In this document: positions 16,629 through 24,406 of the stretch, one piece after another | How positions within the stretch are numbered: position 1 is the first letter of the stretch | How the letters are laid out: the number at the start of each line of letters is the position of its first letter | Origin: a virus | DNA length: 64,000 bases | Virus record (IMG/VR): IMGVR_UViG_3300034050_000451 | Coordinates: 62,001-126,000 of that record | Strand: one strand, 5' to 3' | Made by a program: the position numbers and the translations under genes | The notes under the pieces: model-generated | What the model was told of the DNA's origin: nothing | Databases searched by the model: none | What the model saw: the letters and a program-made list of their open reading frames with translations, nothing else

Positions 16629-17732
16629 TTAATTTATTGATTTGAATTTAGGATAGCCCCTACCCTCAACAAATTTAAAACCATTTTGTTTTTTCATACT
16701 ACCTAAAAACAAATCTTTGTAGTATATTTCAACATACGCATATCCAGTTACTTTACAAATATGTTCAGCTGCTTTAATTGCGCTTTCCAATGTAGTAGCC
16801 AAAAAGTTTGTTTCTCTTTCGGTATTTCTTTGATTGGAATCCGTATAGAAATCAAACATAAATCTTTTTTTAACGTCTGCTGCTTCATTAAATGTATCAG
16901 TTTCAGAATTTACATTCTCTTCCAATCCAAATGGCTTTAACCAATTAATCCAATTTTTTGTAATCCAATTAGTTCTATTTTGTGGAGATACTGTCCAATA
17001 CTTTTTATATATAGATTTAAATACCGGAATTAAACTACTATTTTTAAAACCTGCAATACCAGACCATCCTTGTCCACCTCTAACTGCTTGTAAAAAATCA
17101 CTATCATCCTCATAATATTCCATTGAGTTGGATAATATATCTACCAATGCTAACATTGATTTATCATTACCAATTGCTTCGTTAACTGATTCTTTGATTA
17201 CAACGATTCCGTTTTCATCACCTCTTTTAGCAGTTTTAATACCACCATCAATATCACCTAAACGATGTCTTACTTTTTTTGAACCCTTTGTATTACCATT
17301 TTTATCAGATGGAACGAATGTTGCTGAAATACTATCCATATCTACAACTTTATAATACTTCCCACCATCTATTCCCTTTAATCGGGTGAATCCTTGTCCT
17401 AATATTACAGAACCGATTTTTAAATCAGTTGGATATGATGCTTCATCTACTTTTTTACCAGCTCTTAAATCTGCTAAATCATCACTACCGATATCACCAT
17501 CTTTATCAACATCTAATTTCTTTTGACCACCAACTAATTCTTCATTCTTTTCACCTCTACCATCCCATGTGGCATCGATTTTATCAAAAAATGCTTTCTT
17601 TTCCTCATCACTCATAGATGGGATAGATTTTCCAGCTTTTTCTAATGCGGCTTTGAAAAATGATTGATACTCCGATTCCTCATTAACGATTGTACGAAGT
17701 GTTTCTTTTAGTTTTGCTCTAGTAATATTCAT
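16629..17732 (-). CDS. Head-region multi-segment protein with EF-hand-like loop and gp21-type linkers
   Basis: A 367-residue protein of no recognised family. The N-terminal helix ends TIVNE18|E19. Residues 72-92 read LDVDKDGDIGSDDLADLR, an EF-hand/dockerin-type calcium loop (D-x-D-x-D-G). Further linkers occur at KKVDE97|A98, ESVNE185|A186 and TFNE283|A284. Between them are a small beta domain (100-178, with KIGSVILGQGF and a YYKVVDMD strand), a helical domain (190-265) and a C-terminal alpha/beta segment (285-367). The layout suggests a chain of small modules separated by prohead protease sites. It is encoded 25 bases upstream of gp21. Function of the modules is unknown. Confidence 0.6.
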   Translation of the reverse strand: MNITRAKLKETLRTIVNEESEYQSFFKAALEKAGKSIPSMSDEEKKAFFDKIDATWDGRGEKNEELVGGQKKLDVDKDGDIGSDDLADLRAGKKVDEASYPTDLKIGSVILGQGFTRLKGIDGGKYYKVVDMDSISATFVPSDKNGNTKGSKKVRHRLGDIDGGIKTAKRGDENGIVVIKESVNEAIGNDKSMLALVDILSNSMEYYEDDSDFLQAVRGGQGWSGIAGFKNSSLIPVFKSIYKKYWTVSPQNRTNWITKNWINWLKPFGLEENVNSETDTFNEAADVKKRFMFDFYTDSNQRNTERETNFLATTLESAIKAAEHICKVTGYAYVEIYYKDLFLGSMKKQNGFKFVEGRGYPKFKSIN

Positions 17733-17747
17733 AGTATAGGTTTCCTA

Positions 17748-18197
17748 TTATAGTTTGCTAATTGATGTAGCAATATTGTTTAATCTCTCTCTTATTCTGA
17801 ATAAGTTTGATTTAGTTCTTTTCCAATATTGGTCAGAGTTTAAATCACCTTCATTTTTAATCTTACCATACCAACCAAGGAATGTTTCGATTTCAGAAAG
17901 TTGTCTATTAACATTAGAAATTCCTCTACCAATTTTTTGTTTTGGAGAGGATTCATCTTTTCTTAATTCATGCCAACGATTTTCATCAACTTTTTTATAT
18001 CCAGTTGATTGATTTATTCTTTTTGTAATTGCATCATCTGGTTCAGCTTCTTCATCAGTACCATCCGTTGCTTTGAATGCATTGGGAGTATTGTATCCAG
18101 CTACATCACCAGTTGTTGTTGCTTCACCTAACTCTAACTCCTCTTGCTGAATCTCTTCTAAAAGTTCATCAATTAGTTCTCTTAGTTTACTTGTCAT
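17748..18197 (-). CDS. Small head-region protein with candidate capsid-targeting N-terminus
   Basis: A 149-residue protein. The acidic/hydrophobic N-terminal helix (LRELIDELLEEIQQEE) ends in LELGE25|A26, an excellent match to a gp21 cleavage site, followed by TTTGDVAGYNTPNAF, a sequence style that recurs in small head-region proteins of T4-like phages, and later a basic helical half (about 80-149) that could bind DNA. It overlaps the next upstream gene by 11 bases. By position and form it may be an internal or core protein processed in the prohead, similar in idea to T4 internal proteins. Confidence 0.55.
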   Translation of the reverse strand: MTSKLRELIDELLEEIQQEELELGEATTTGDVAGYNTPNAFKATDGTDEEAEPDDAITKRINQSTGYKKVDENRWHELRKDESSPKQKIGRGISNVNRQLSEIETFLGWYGKIKNEGDLNSDQYWKRTKSNLFRIRERLNNIATSISKL

Positions 18198-19065
18198 TTA
18201 ATCTACCCTTTAGTTCTTTAATTAATTCGTATGATATCATTAATGATGATACGTGATTATCAGAAACAGTCTTACCAATTTTAGTTTTATTTAAAACAGA
18301 TACAGTCTCAGCTAATTTAATTTTAGTAACTTTGTCATTGATAGACTTATGTAATACTTTTAATTCTTTTACTATTGATGGAATTTCCTTCTCAACGTAT
18401 TCTTTAAATTTAGTAGTATTGGTAATATTATTAATAAACTGCTTTAATAATTCTTTTTGACTTTCATCTAAATTAGAATATTTTTTATTAAACGTTTCTA
18501 CTAATATTTTGTAGGTAAGTAATCTTAAATCTTTATCTTGTTTTTTATAAGATTCTACTAATTTCTGAGCATCATCTGATTTTTCTACAATTACTGTTTG
18601 ATTCGATGTTATATTTTCAATTAAAGTAATTTTAGAATTAAAAATATCTTTAACATCATAATCTACCATATTCTTAGCTTCAAATACTTTATATATTGAT
18701 GCTAATACTTTATAGTTAGTTATTGGAGATGATAAGAAATCATCCATATCGAATGATTCATTAATCTTCTTAATAAGATTATATTTTTCTCTTTGTAATT
18801 TACTTTGATTGATACGGGTATGCGCTTCATTGATTGTATCAATAAATTTTTCAGCTCTGGATTCTGACTTATATTTCTCCTTTAGTAAGAGTTCATATAA
18901 TCTATGTTCTTTATTCAATTCAGTTTTTGGTGAAAAGAATTCTCTAACAATATGCTTTGCTTTTTCAGTCGCATCTCCATTAAGCACTTCTAATGTAATT
19001 TGCCTTACAAGAAGTTCAAATAGAATACCTGTGTTCTTAAATTTCGAATGTTTTACCTTCTTCAT
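18187..19065 (-). CDS. Conserved helical head-region protein of unknown function
   Basis: A 292-residue, Lys/Glu-rich, almost entirely helical protein downstream of the portal gene. It begins MKKVKHSKFKNTGILFELLV, an opening that I recall in proteins of unknown function placed near portal and protease genes in T4-like marine phages. Other landmarks are KTELNKEHRLYELLLKEK and QREKYNLIKKINES. No catalytic or metal motif is seen. Its place between portal and prohead core genes suggests a role in prohead assembly. A candidate late motif is at 19114-19122. Confidence 0.6.
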   Translation of the reverse strand: MKKVKHSKFKNTGILFELLVRQITLEVLNGDATEKAKHIVREFFSPKTELNKEHRLYELLLKEKYKSESRAEKFIDTINEAHTRINQSKLQREKYNLIKKINESFDMDDFLSSPITNYKVLASIYKVFEAKNMVDYDVKDIFNSKITLIENITSNQTVIVEKSDDAQKLVESYKKQDKDLRLLTYKILVETFNKKYSNLDESQKELLKQFINNITNTTKFKEYVEKEIPSIVKELKVLHKSINDKVTKIKLAETVSVLNKTKIGKTVSDNHVSSLMISYELIKELKGRLNDK

Positions 19066-19113
19066 TTATTTTTGTCCTATAATAATATATTCATAAACGA
19101 TGTAATCATTGTG

Positions 19114-19122
19114 TATAAATAT
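19114..19122 (-). promoter_or_regulatory. Candidate late promoter motif
   Basis: ATATTTATA on the gene strand, 49 bases before the helical head-region gene and just past the portal gene stop. Confidence 0.5.
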
Positions 19123-19132
19123 AAGTTTTAAT

Positions 19133-20902
19133 TTATTTACTAATTTTTTCCTCGTCTAACAAATTTGAATCATCTAAAAAGTCAACTTTTTCTTTTATAA
19201 TTTGTTTTTTTGATGATATTCCGTTAATGTATTCTTTTGCAATATTTGCATTAACTCTAACCGCTGAACTTTCTCTTTTCAGAGCTTTTTGGTTTTCTTT
19301 AGCTCCTAATGGGTCTCTACCATAAGGATGTTTATCTTTACCATAAGTATTACCCTCTCTTGGTCTACCACCTTCATCCTTTAATTCCGTTTTAAGTTTT
19401 TCCAAACTTTCTTCGATATCAGTTGGTTGTTGTGGCATTGCCGGGTCATTTCCTTCGTTTTCAATAGCGTTATATCTGAATCTATCTTTGAGGTCATTTA
19501 TCATTCCAGCTTTTTGTTGGTCTACCTCATCTTTACTCATATTGAATATATTTTCATATGCCCAATCTTTAGAAATCATATTTAATGCATTGATATCAGA
19601 AACTAATCTTACTTTCTCACTCCAAAGGTTTACTTTCTCTTGCTCATAGATTGTAGATGGATTTACCAATGATAATTCAAAATCAACCATATCAGCATCT
19701 TCGATACCTTGAGATGCTAAATGTACAATTGCCAATTTAGTAAGTTCGGATACCAATGTTCTTTGGATTCTCTCAATCGTTCTTGCAAATCTTACATCTT
19801 CTGCAGCAAGTGTTGCTTTACCATTTACATTCTCATCATACCCCAAATATGCTTTTGGAATTTTAAGAGCTGCAAACAATTTGTTTTTTAAGTAATCAAT
19901 ATCTTCAATAGCTGTGTATTGTAATCCACCTAATGAATCAATTTGAGTACCACTATCACCACCCCTAACAGGTAAGAAGAAATCTTCAGTTAAGTTTTGG
20001 ATATTATATTTTAAGTTATAATCACCACTATTCTTATCAACAAATGGAACTTTCTTCATTTTGTTGATAATCTTTTGCATGTAGTTATCCACTTCGTTTG
20101 GTGGAATATTACCAATATCAATTTTGAAAACTCTCTTATCCGGTGCTCTCATAATTCTATGAATTAACATAGCATCTTCCATAAGAGAAACTTGTTTCCA
20201 AATTCTTCTACCATTTTCAATCATTGCCTTACCATAAGGTAAGAAGTTGGTATCTGATAATAATCTAAAGTGTACTACTTCATAGTTCTCATATTCACCT
20301 TTTCCAATAGGGTCATGATTAACTTTGAACTTAACATAGTTTGGATTATTTGGGTCAGTATTTTCCAATCTTTCAGTTTCATAAACTGGAAGTGGTTGTA
20401 CATTAATAATACCATTACCTGGTTGTATTTCCACCGAAAGGAAAAAATCACCATACTTAACCATATTACGAGTCCATGCCCATAGGTTAAATTCAATATT
20501 TAAAATATCATAGAAAAGATTTTCTAATAATGCTTTTACTTTTTCGTTTTGAGTTTTGATTTGAATTACATCTCCAAATTCATTCTTTAATGTAGATTCA
20601 TCTGAGTATATATCTAATGCCGATGATATAATCGGGTCATTATCCATAGCATCATAATCTCTAAATAATTCTCTACGAACTTGATGGTATGCCATTGACT
20701 GTGCAGCCATTTGGTCACCAGCAAATCCTCTTTGTAATTTAGTGTACCTATCTCTAAGGTTCAATAAATTAGTACTTCCTTGCTGTCTGTCATCAACATC
20801 AACTACTTTTCTCTTCCCATCCTTGTCAATTTTGACTACGGCTTGAGTAGAAAAGAGTTTTGTTAATCTTTGAAAAAACGTACTTTGTTGTTGTTCTGCC
20901 AT
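19133..20902 (-). CDS. 20: Portal protein gp20
   Basis: The portal ring protein through which DNA enters and leaves the head. With the start at 20902 it has 589 residues (T4 gp20: 524). Recognisable T4-type segments are DNDPIISSALDIYSDESTLK, GDFFLSVEIQPGNGI, RRIWKQVSLMEDAMLIHRIMRAPDKRVFKID, KAYLGYDENVNGKATLAAED and RTIERIQRTLVSELTKLA. The open frame runs 29 codons further upstream, but I prefer MAEQQQSTFFQRLTKLF because the longer form would overlap the preceding gene by 56 bases and begins with an atypical basic stretch. The C-terminal 90 residues are hydrophilic and variable (includes GGRPREGNTYGKDKHPYG). Confidence 0.92.
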   Translation of the reverse strand: MAEQQQSTFFQRLTKLFSTQAVVKIDKDGKRKVVDVDDRQQGSTNLLNLRDRYTKLQRGFAGDQMAAQSMAYHQVRRELFRDYDAMDNDPIISSALDIYSDESTLKNEFGDVIQIKTQNEKVKALLENLFYDILNIEFNLWAWTRNMVKYGDFFLSVEIQPGNGIINVQPLPVYETERLENTDPNNPNYVKFKVNHDPIGKGEYENYEVVHFRLLSDTNFLPYGKAMIENGRRIWKQVSLMEDAMLIHRIMRAPDKRVFKIDIGNIPPNEVDNYMQKIINKMKKVPFVDKNSGDYNLKYNIQNLTEDFFLPVRGGDSGTQIDSLGGLQYTAIEDIDYLKNKLFAALKIPKAYLGYDENVNGKATLAAEDVRFARTIERIQRTLVSELTKLAIVHLASQGIEDADMVDFELSLVNPSTIYEQEKVNLWSEKVRLVSDINALNMISKDWAYENIFNMSKDEVDQQKAGMINDLKDRFRYNAIENEGNDPAMPQQPTDIEESLEKLKTELKDEGGRPREGNTYGKDKHPYGRDPLGAKENQKALKRESSAVRVNANIAKEYINGISSKKQIIKEKVDFLDDSNLLDEEKISK

Positions 20903-20933
20903 TTTTGTTTTTGTTTTTATAACCTTTATTAAT

Positions 20934-21341
20934 TTACCAAGCTTTACAACTCCAATACCTTGCTCCTGTTTTTGGACCAGGTGTATCACAATTGTGTCTT
21001 GCTCTAAATGATGCTCTTCGTTCTGGGTCTGATTTTTTAATTCTCATAGTTTCTTCACCTGCTGATTTTGCTGATGTTCCGCCATGCCCAAAATTTACTT
21101 TTACAACATTCCCTTTTGGATTGTTAACATATACTTTAAACTTCTTAACATCACCTCTCATCGGTTTATTGAGTTTTACCTCTCTTCCCTGATATTCGGC
21201 TTCGTTAACTTCCCCCTTTATGGTTTTTAAGAATTCTATGAATTCTTTTAAATCATCGTAGTTTTCAACATAATATTCAGTAACATCTTCTTCGAAAATG
21301 CCTCTGATTTCATTGTAAAGTTCTAAAGTATAATTTTCCAT
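20934..21341 (-). CDS. Small conserved phage protein with gp21-type N-terminal site
   Basis: A 135-residue protein. An acidic helical N-terminus ends in EVNE47|A48, a candidate prohead protease site, followed by a compact domain: YQGREVKLNKPMRGDVKKF, a KFKVYVNNPKGNVVKVNFG strand pair, and a C-terminal ARHNCDTPGPKTGARYWSC motif with two cysteines and a conserved WSCKAW end. From memory this last domain is common near head genes of T4-like marine phages with unknown function. It lies between the terminase and portal genes. I infer an internal head protein whose N-terminal half is removed during maturation. Confidence 0.6.
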   Translation of the reverse strand: MENYTLELYNEIRGIFEEDVTEYYVENYDDLKEFIEFLKTIKGEVNEAEYQGREVKLNKPMRGDVKKFKVYVNNPKGNVVKVNFGHGGTSAKSAGEETMRIKKSDPERRASFRARHNCDTPGPKTGARYWSCKAW

Positions 21342-21369
21342 ATATTTGACTAAATATTATCTAATACTA

Positions 21370-21378
21370 TATAAATAT
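21370..21378 (-). promoter_or_regulatory. Candidate late promoter motif
   Basis: ATATTTATA on the gene strand, 29 bases before the 135-residue gene and 25 bases after the terminase stop. Confidence 0.5.
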
Positions 21379-21402
21379 CATTTTATATAACTTTACATAA
21401 TT

Positions 21403-22989
21403 TTATAACCATTTACTTAAATCTTCAATACTACCATCCCCAACGTTCATTTGCCAAGGATTACTATCCATATCGTTACCACCATAAACACCACTATAAG
21501 TATATGATGATATACTGTTAATAGCTTGTTTTGTTAAATCAATACCCTCTTGTCTTAATCTAAGTGATGTATCTCTAACCCAAAGTGATATGGCTAATGC
21601 CATCGTAAGGTCATCATTATAACCACGCATTGCCTCAGCTCTACCATTGTTCCAAATGAATGTAAATAACTCATCTATGGTTCTTACTGAACGGATTATG
21701 ATTGATTTTTCTCTTACATACTCCTCCAACTTTGAAATAATCAAAGGTCGGGTTCTTGATGTGGTTGAGAATCCAGCTACCATACTTCTATCCTCCGAAC
21801 GATATTTGTTTGATAATTGATTATCCACATCCACATATTTTAAATCTCGAGATGTATAATACAAATTAGTATATCCCCTATCCAATACTTGTTGAATAGC
21901 TGCCCAACCAATATTTGCGTTTTCAATTACCAATAGTGCGTTGTTATATTCGGTTGCTAATGATACTAAGAAATTTCCAAAATCCTTTGTATCCAACTTA
22001 CCTCTATATTCTGCTACTTGCGCAGATGCTTCAACATCAATAACGTGTGCGGTAGAGTAATCCGAAGAATCTCCCCTCGAAACGTCAGCTGATACTATGT
22101 AAGTTTTATTATAGTTAGGATATTCCCATCTCCAAAGGTTTCCATCAAATCCACCTTTTTCTACTGGGTCTTGCACAAATGTTTCTTTATAAAATTGTAG
22201 GAGTTGTGGTTCGATTACACTATCTCCAGAAGATACGAAATCACAATCACACTCTTGAGCTGCTCCCTTTGTTCCTAATAGAACCTCTTGTTCATCTCGC
22301 CAAGCTTGCTCTCTTTCAGGATGTACACTCCAATGGATTCTAATATTATTAAATGAGTTTGTTCCATCTTCAGAACCTACCCAAGTTTTGTGGAAAAAGT
22401 TTCCAACACCATTTGGTGTAGAAAGGATAATTGCGTTACCCCCAGTTGATAATGTAGATTGTGCAGATACCCATATATCTTCAATCTTATCGATAAATGC
22501 CGCCTCATCAAATACTAATAAAGATAGTGCTTCAGAACGACCAGCATCACTAGCAGCAGATGTTGCTTTGATTTGAGAGCCGTTTGCATATCTAAGTGAT
22601 AATTTGTTATCCTCCACCGTTGTTAGTTTTAACCAACTTGGTAGATATTGATTCATAACCCTTACCTTAGTTACTAAGTTTTTAGCAACCTCTTGCTTTG
22701 TTGCAATAACCAATACGTTAAAATCATCATTAAATAGCATTTTCCAAAGTGAGAAACCAGCAGTCAATGTTGAGATACCAGTTTGTCTTGATTTTAGAAT
22801 AATATTATAACGATGGTCTTTAAACTGAGTTAGTGTATCTTCTTGAAACGGAAAAAGGTGAAAGGGTATTTTACCTTTCACCGGATGTTGAATCATACAA
22901 TATTTTCGCATGAAGTATATCGGGTCTTTTGCACACTTTTGATATTCTTCAGCAATAATTTGTTTTAATGATTTCTTTACTTCAGCCAT
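21403..22989 (-). CDS. 17: Large terminase subunit gp17
   Basis: The DNA-packaging motor ATPase and nuclease, 528 residues (T4 gp17: 610). N-terminal ATPase: Walker A-type LKSRQTGIST at about 65-74, Walker B LLVFDEAAFI with D161 and E162, and a coupling motif around ILSTPNG (189-194). C-terminal RNase H-type nuclease: first acidic residue in YIVSADVSRGDSS (D302), second in LVIENANIGWA, third in YNDDLTMALAISLW. It works at the portal (gp20), encoded two genes downstream. All catalytic acids are present, so it should be active. Confidence 0.95.
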   Translation of the reverse strand: MAEVKKSLKQIIAEEYQKCAKDPIYFMRKYCMIQHPVKGKIPFHLFPFQEDTLTQFKDHRYNIILKSRQTGISTLTAGFSLWKMLFNDDFNVLVIATKQEVAKNLVTKVRVMNQYLPSWLKLTTVEDNKLSLRYANGSQIKATSAASDAGRSEALSLLVFDEAAFIDKIEDIWVSAQSTLSTGGNAIILSTPNGVGNFFHKTWVGSEDGTNSFNNIRIHWSVHPEREQAWRDEQEVLLGTKGAAQECDCDFVSSGDSVIEPQLLQFYKETFVQDPVEKGGFDGNLWRWEYPNYNKTYIVSADVSRGDSSDYSTAHVIDVEASAQVAEYRGKLDTKDFGNFLVSLATEYNNALLVIENANIGWAAIQQVLDRGYTNLYYTSRDLKYVDVDNQLSNKYRSEDRSMVAGFSTTSRTRPLIISKLEEYVREKSIIIRSVRTIDELFTFIWNNGRAEAMRGYNDDLTMALAISLWVRDTSLRLRQEGIDLTKQAINSISSYTYSGVYGGNDMDSNPWQMNVGDGSIEDLSKWL

Positions 22990-22992
22990 AAA

Positions 22993-23412
22993 TTACTTTA
23001 TTAAAAGGACTGTAGTTGCAATTATTCCAACAATTGAAGTTACCTTATAAAATCCAGTTTTAAACTTCTGTCCTTTTAGTTCTTTTATTAAACTTTCCGA
23101 TTTTTGTCTCTCTAATGAAAACTGCTCATCCTTTTTAGTAATGATTAATTCTAAGTTTCCAATCTTTTCGTTTTTAAGAGTATCCTTTTGTTTAAATAAA
23201 CTTATTTGTTCATCTTTAAGTAATACTGTTTTATTTAATTCAACAATCTCCAATTTAGCTCCATCAAAACGAATTAGGTCTTGATAAACTAATCTAGCAA
23301 TTTTTGTTGGTAAAACTACAACACTTGTATCTTTCTTAGTTAGCGTATCTTTCTGTGAATAAGCGCTCGAGCTCAATGTTACCAATAGTAGCAACGTTAT
23401 TAACTTTCTCAT
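22993..23412 (-). CDS. Membrane-associated coiled-coil protein, possible spanin partner
   Basis: A 139-residue protein with an N-terminal signal peptide (MRKLITLLLLVTLSSSAYSQ, likely cut after AYS), a long Lys/Glu/Leu coiled coil (about 55-115) and a C-terminal hydrophobic segment (YKVTSIVGIIATTVLLIK) that could be a membrane anchor. The 5' end overlaps the preceding gene by 77 bases in another frame, an arrangement reminiscent of Rz/Rz1 spanin genes. However there is no lipobox cysteine, so it is not a classical outer-membrane spanin. An envelope role, perhaps in lysis, is inferred from topology only. Confidence 0.5.
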   Translation of the reverse strand: MRKLITLLLLVTLSSSAYSQKDTLTKKDTSVVVLPTKIARLVYQDLIRFDGAKLEIVELNKTVLLKDEQISLFKQKDTLKNEKIGNLELIITKKDEQFSLERQKSESLIKELKGQKFKTGFYKVTSIVGIIATTVLLIK

Positions 23413-23674
23413 CTGTATTATTTTTAATTATAGTTATGTTTTTTGTTACTTGTTGAATATCTTTATCTACATTAGAGATATGTGTATCAACTAAATCAAT
23501 TTGAGTATCTATCAAATCATTTTTTGTATAAACCGAATCAATATCCTTTTGGATTGAATCAATTTTTTGATTATAGCCAGCTATATCAGTTTTAATTTGG
23601 CTGGTTGTAAATATACTCCACCCTATTAACACTGCGATAATAACCAATAAAATTACCAATTTGTTGTCTTTCAT
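23336..23674 (-). CDS. Membrane-anchored coiled-coil protein, possible inner-membrane spanin
   Basis: About 112 residues from MKDNKLVILLVIIAVLIGW: an N-terminal transmembrane segment (residues 5-22) followed by an Asp/Ile/Gln-rich coiled coil with heptads (DSIQKDIDSVYTKNDLIDTQ) to the end. This single-anchor plus periplasmic coiled coil is the form of Rz-type inner-membrane spanins. The frame is open upstream to 23707 (11 more residues), but the chosen start avoids overlap with the preceding gene. It overlaps the next gene by 77 bases out of frame. Position beside terminase is unusual for T4 lysis genes but not for other phages. Confidence 0.5.
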   Translation of the reverse strand: MKDNKLVILLVIIAVLIGWSIFTTSQIKTDIAGYNQKIDSIQKDIDSVYTKNDLIDTQIDLVDTHISNVDKDIQQVTKNITIIKNNTDEKVNNVATIGNIELERLFTERYAN

Positions 23675-23684
23675 ATTATTAAAT

Positions 23685-24362
23685 TTAAAGTTTTGAAACC
23701 AATTCATAATTCTTATCTTTTAATAATTCATATGCTGCGTTTCGTTTTTCTATAACTTCGATAAGTTCCAACTTACCACTATCAATATCTTTTTGTATTT
23801 CAGTTTTTAACTGCTCTACATCTTTATCATTTTGCCATCTTTCAACTGAGCCATCTTCGTTTACATACTCATGTATATTGGATACCTCTTTATATGCGTT
23901 GTTTAATTTTTCCAAAACATCCGTACCATAAGCTGCCATATTTGAATAAATTCTATATTCACTATATGCTTCCCATAAACCATCTTGTTTTATTTGAAAT
24001 TCTCGTCTAGCTAAACAGCCAGCACAATATCCAGTCTTTGAAATTAACTTCTTATCTGCATTTGAGTAGTTACCACTAACATCACAATCATTTGATTTAC
24101 AACTTGAAATTTGTTGTAAATAATTTCTAACTTCAGACATGGTATCACTACTCTTAGATTGTCTTACTCTACCATATTCTTTTTGTTCCCAAAGATAACC
24201 ATCTTTATCTTCCCAAATATCTCCAATGGTTCTGGAAACTTCCTCTTTTATATTAGAGAATCCAACTTGCGTATTTTTTTCGTATTCACCAGTCTGAACC
24301 ATATCAGCCAACTTTCTACGAGTTGGATGCATGAAACTTTTCTTAAATTCTGTATTAGCCAT
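23685..24362 (-). CDS. Unknown protein with four-cysteine (zinc-finger-like) motif, upstream of terminase genes
   Basis: A 225-residue protein not recognised. It has a helical N-terminal part (FMHPTRRKLADMVQTGEYEK), a Trp-rich patch (IGDIWEDKDGYLWEQK), four cysteines in two pairs (SSCKSNDC and YCAGC, about residues 87-117) fit to bind zinc, and a helical, charged C-terminal half. The gene is the first of the cluster leading into the terminase. A small-terminase role (gp16) would fit its position, but the zinc-like motif is not a feature of T4 gp16, so this is only a possibility. Candidate late motif at 24387-24395. Confidence 0.5.
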   Translation of the reverse strand: MANTEFKKSFMHPTRRKLADMVQTGEYEKNTQVGFSNIKEEVSRTIGDIWEDKDGYLWEQKEYGRVRQSKSSDTMSEVRNYLQQISSCKSNDCDVSGNYSNADKKLISKTGYCAGCLARREFQIKQDGLWEAYSEYRIYSNMAAYGTDVLEKLNNAYKEVSNIHEYVNEDGSVERWQNDKDVEQLKTEIQKDIDSGKLELIEVIEKRNAAYELLKDKNYELVSKL

Positions 24363-24386
24363 AAATTGTTCTTATATATTCATATA

Positions 24387-24395
24387 TATAAGTAT
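24387..24395 (-). promoter_or_regulatory. Candidate late promoter motif (C variant)
   Basis: ATACTTATA on the gene strand, 25 bases before the four-cysteine gene; would serve the terminase cluster. Confidence 0.5.
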
Positions 24396-24406
24396 TGAAT
24401 TTTTTA

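Noticed and set aside
22993-23412. Calling the 139-residue protein an outer-membrane spanin lipoprotein (Rz1-like)
   Set aside because: The signal peptide has no lipobox cysteine and the protein ends in a hydrophobic segment, which Rz1 proteins do not have.
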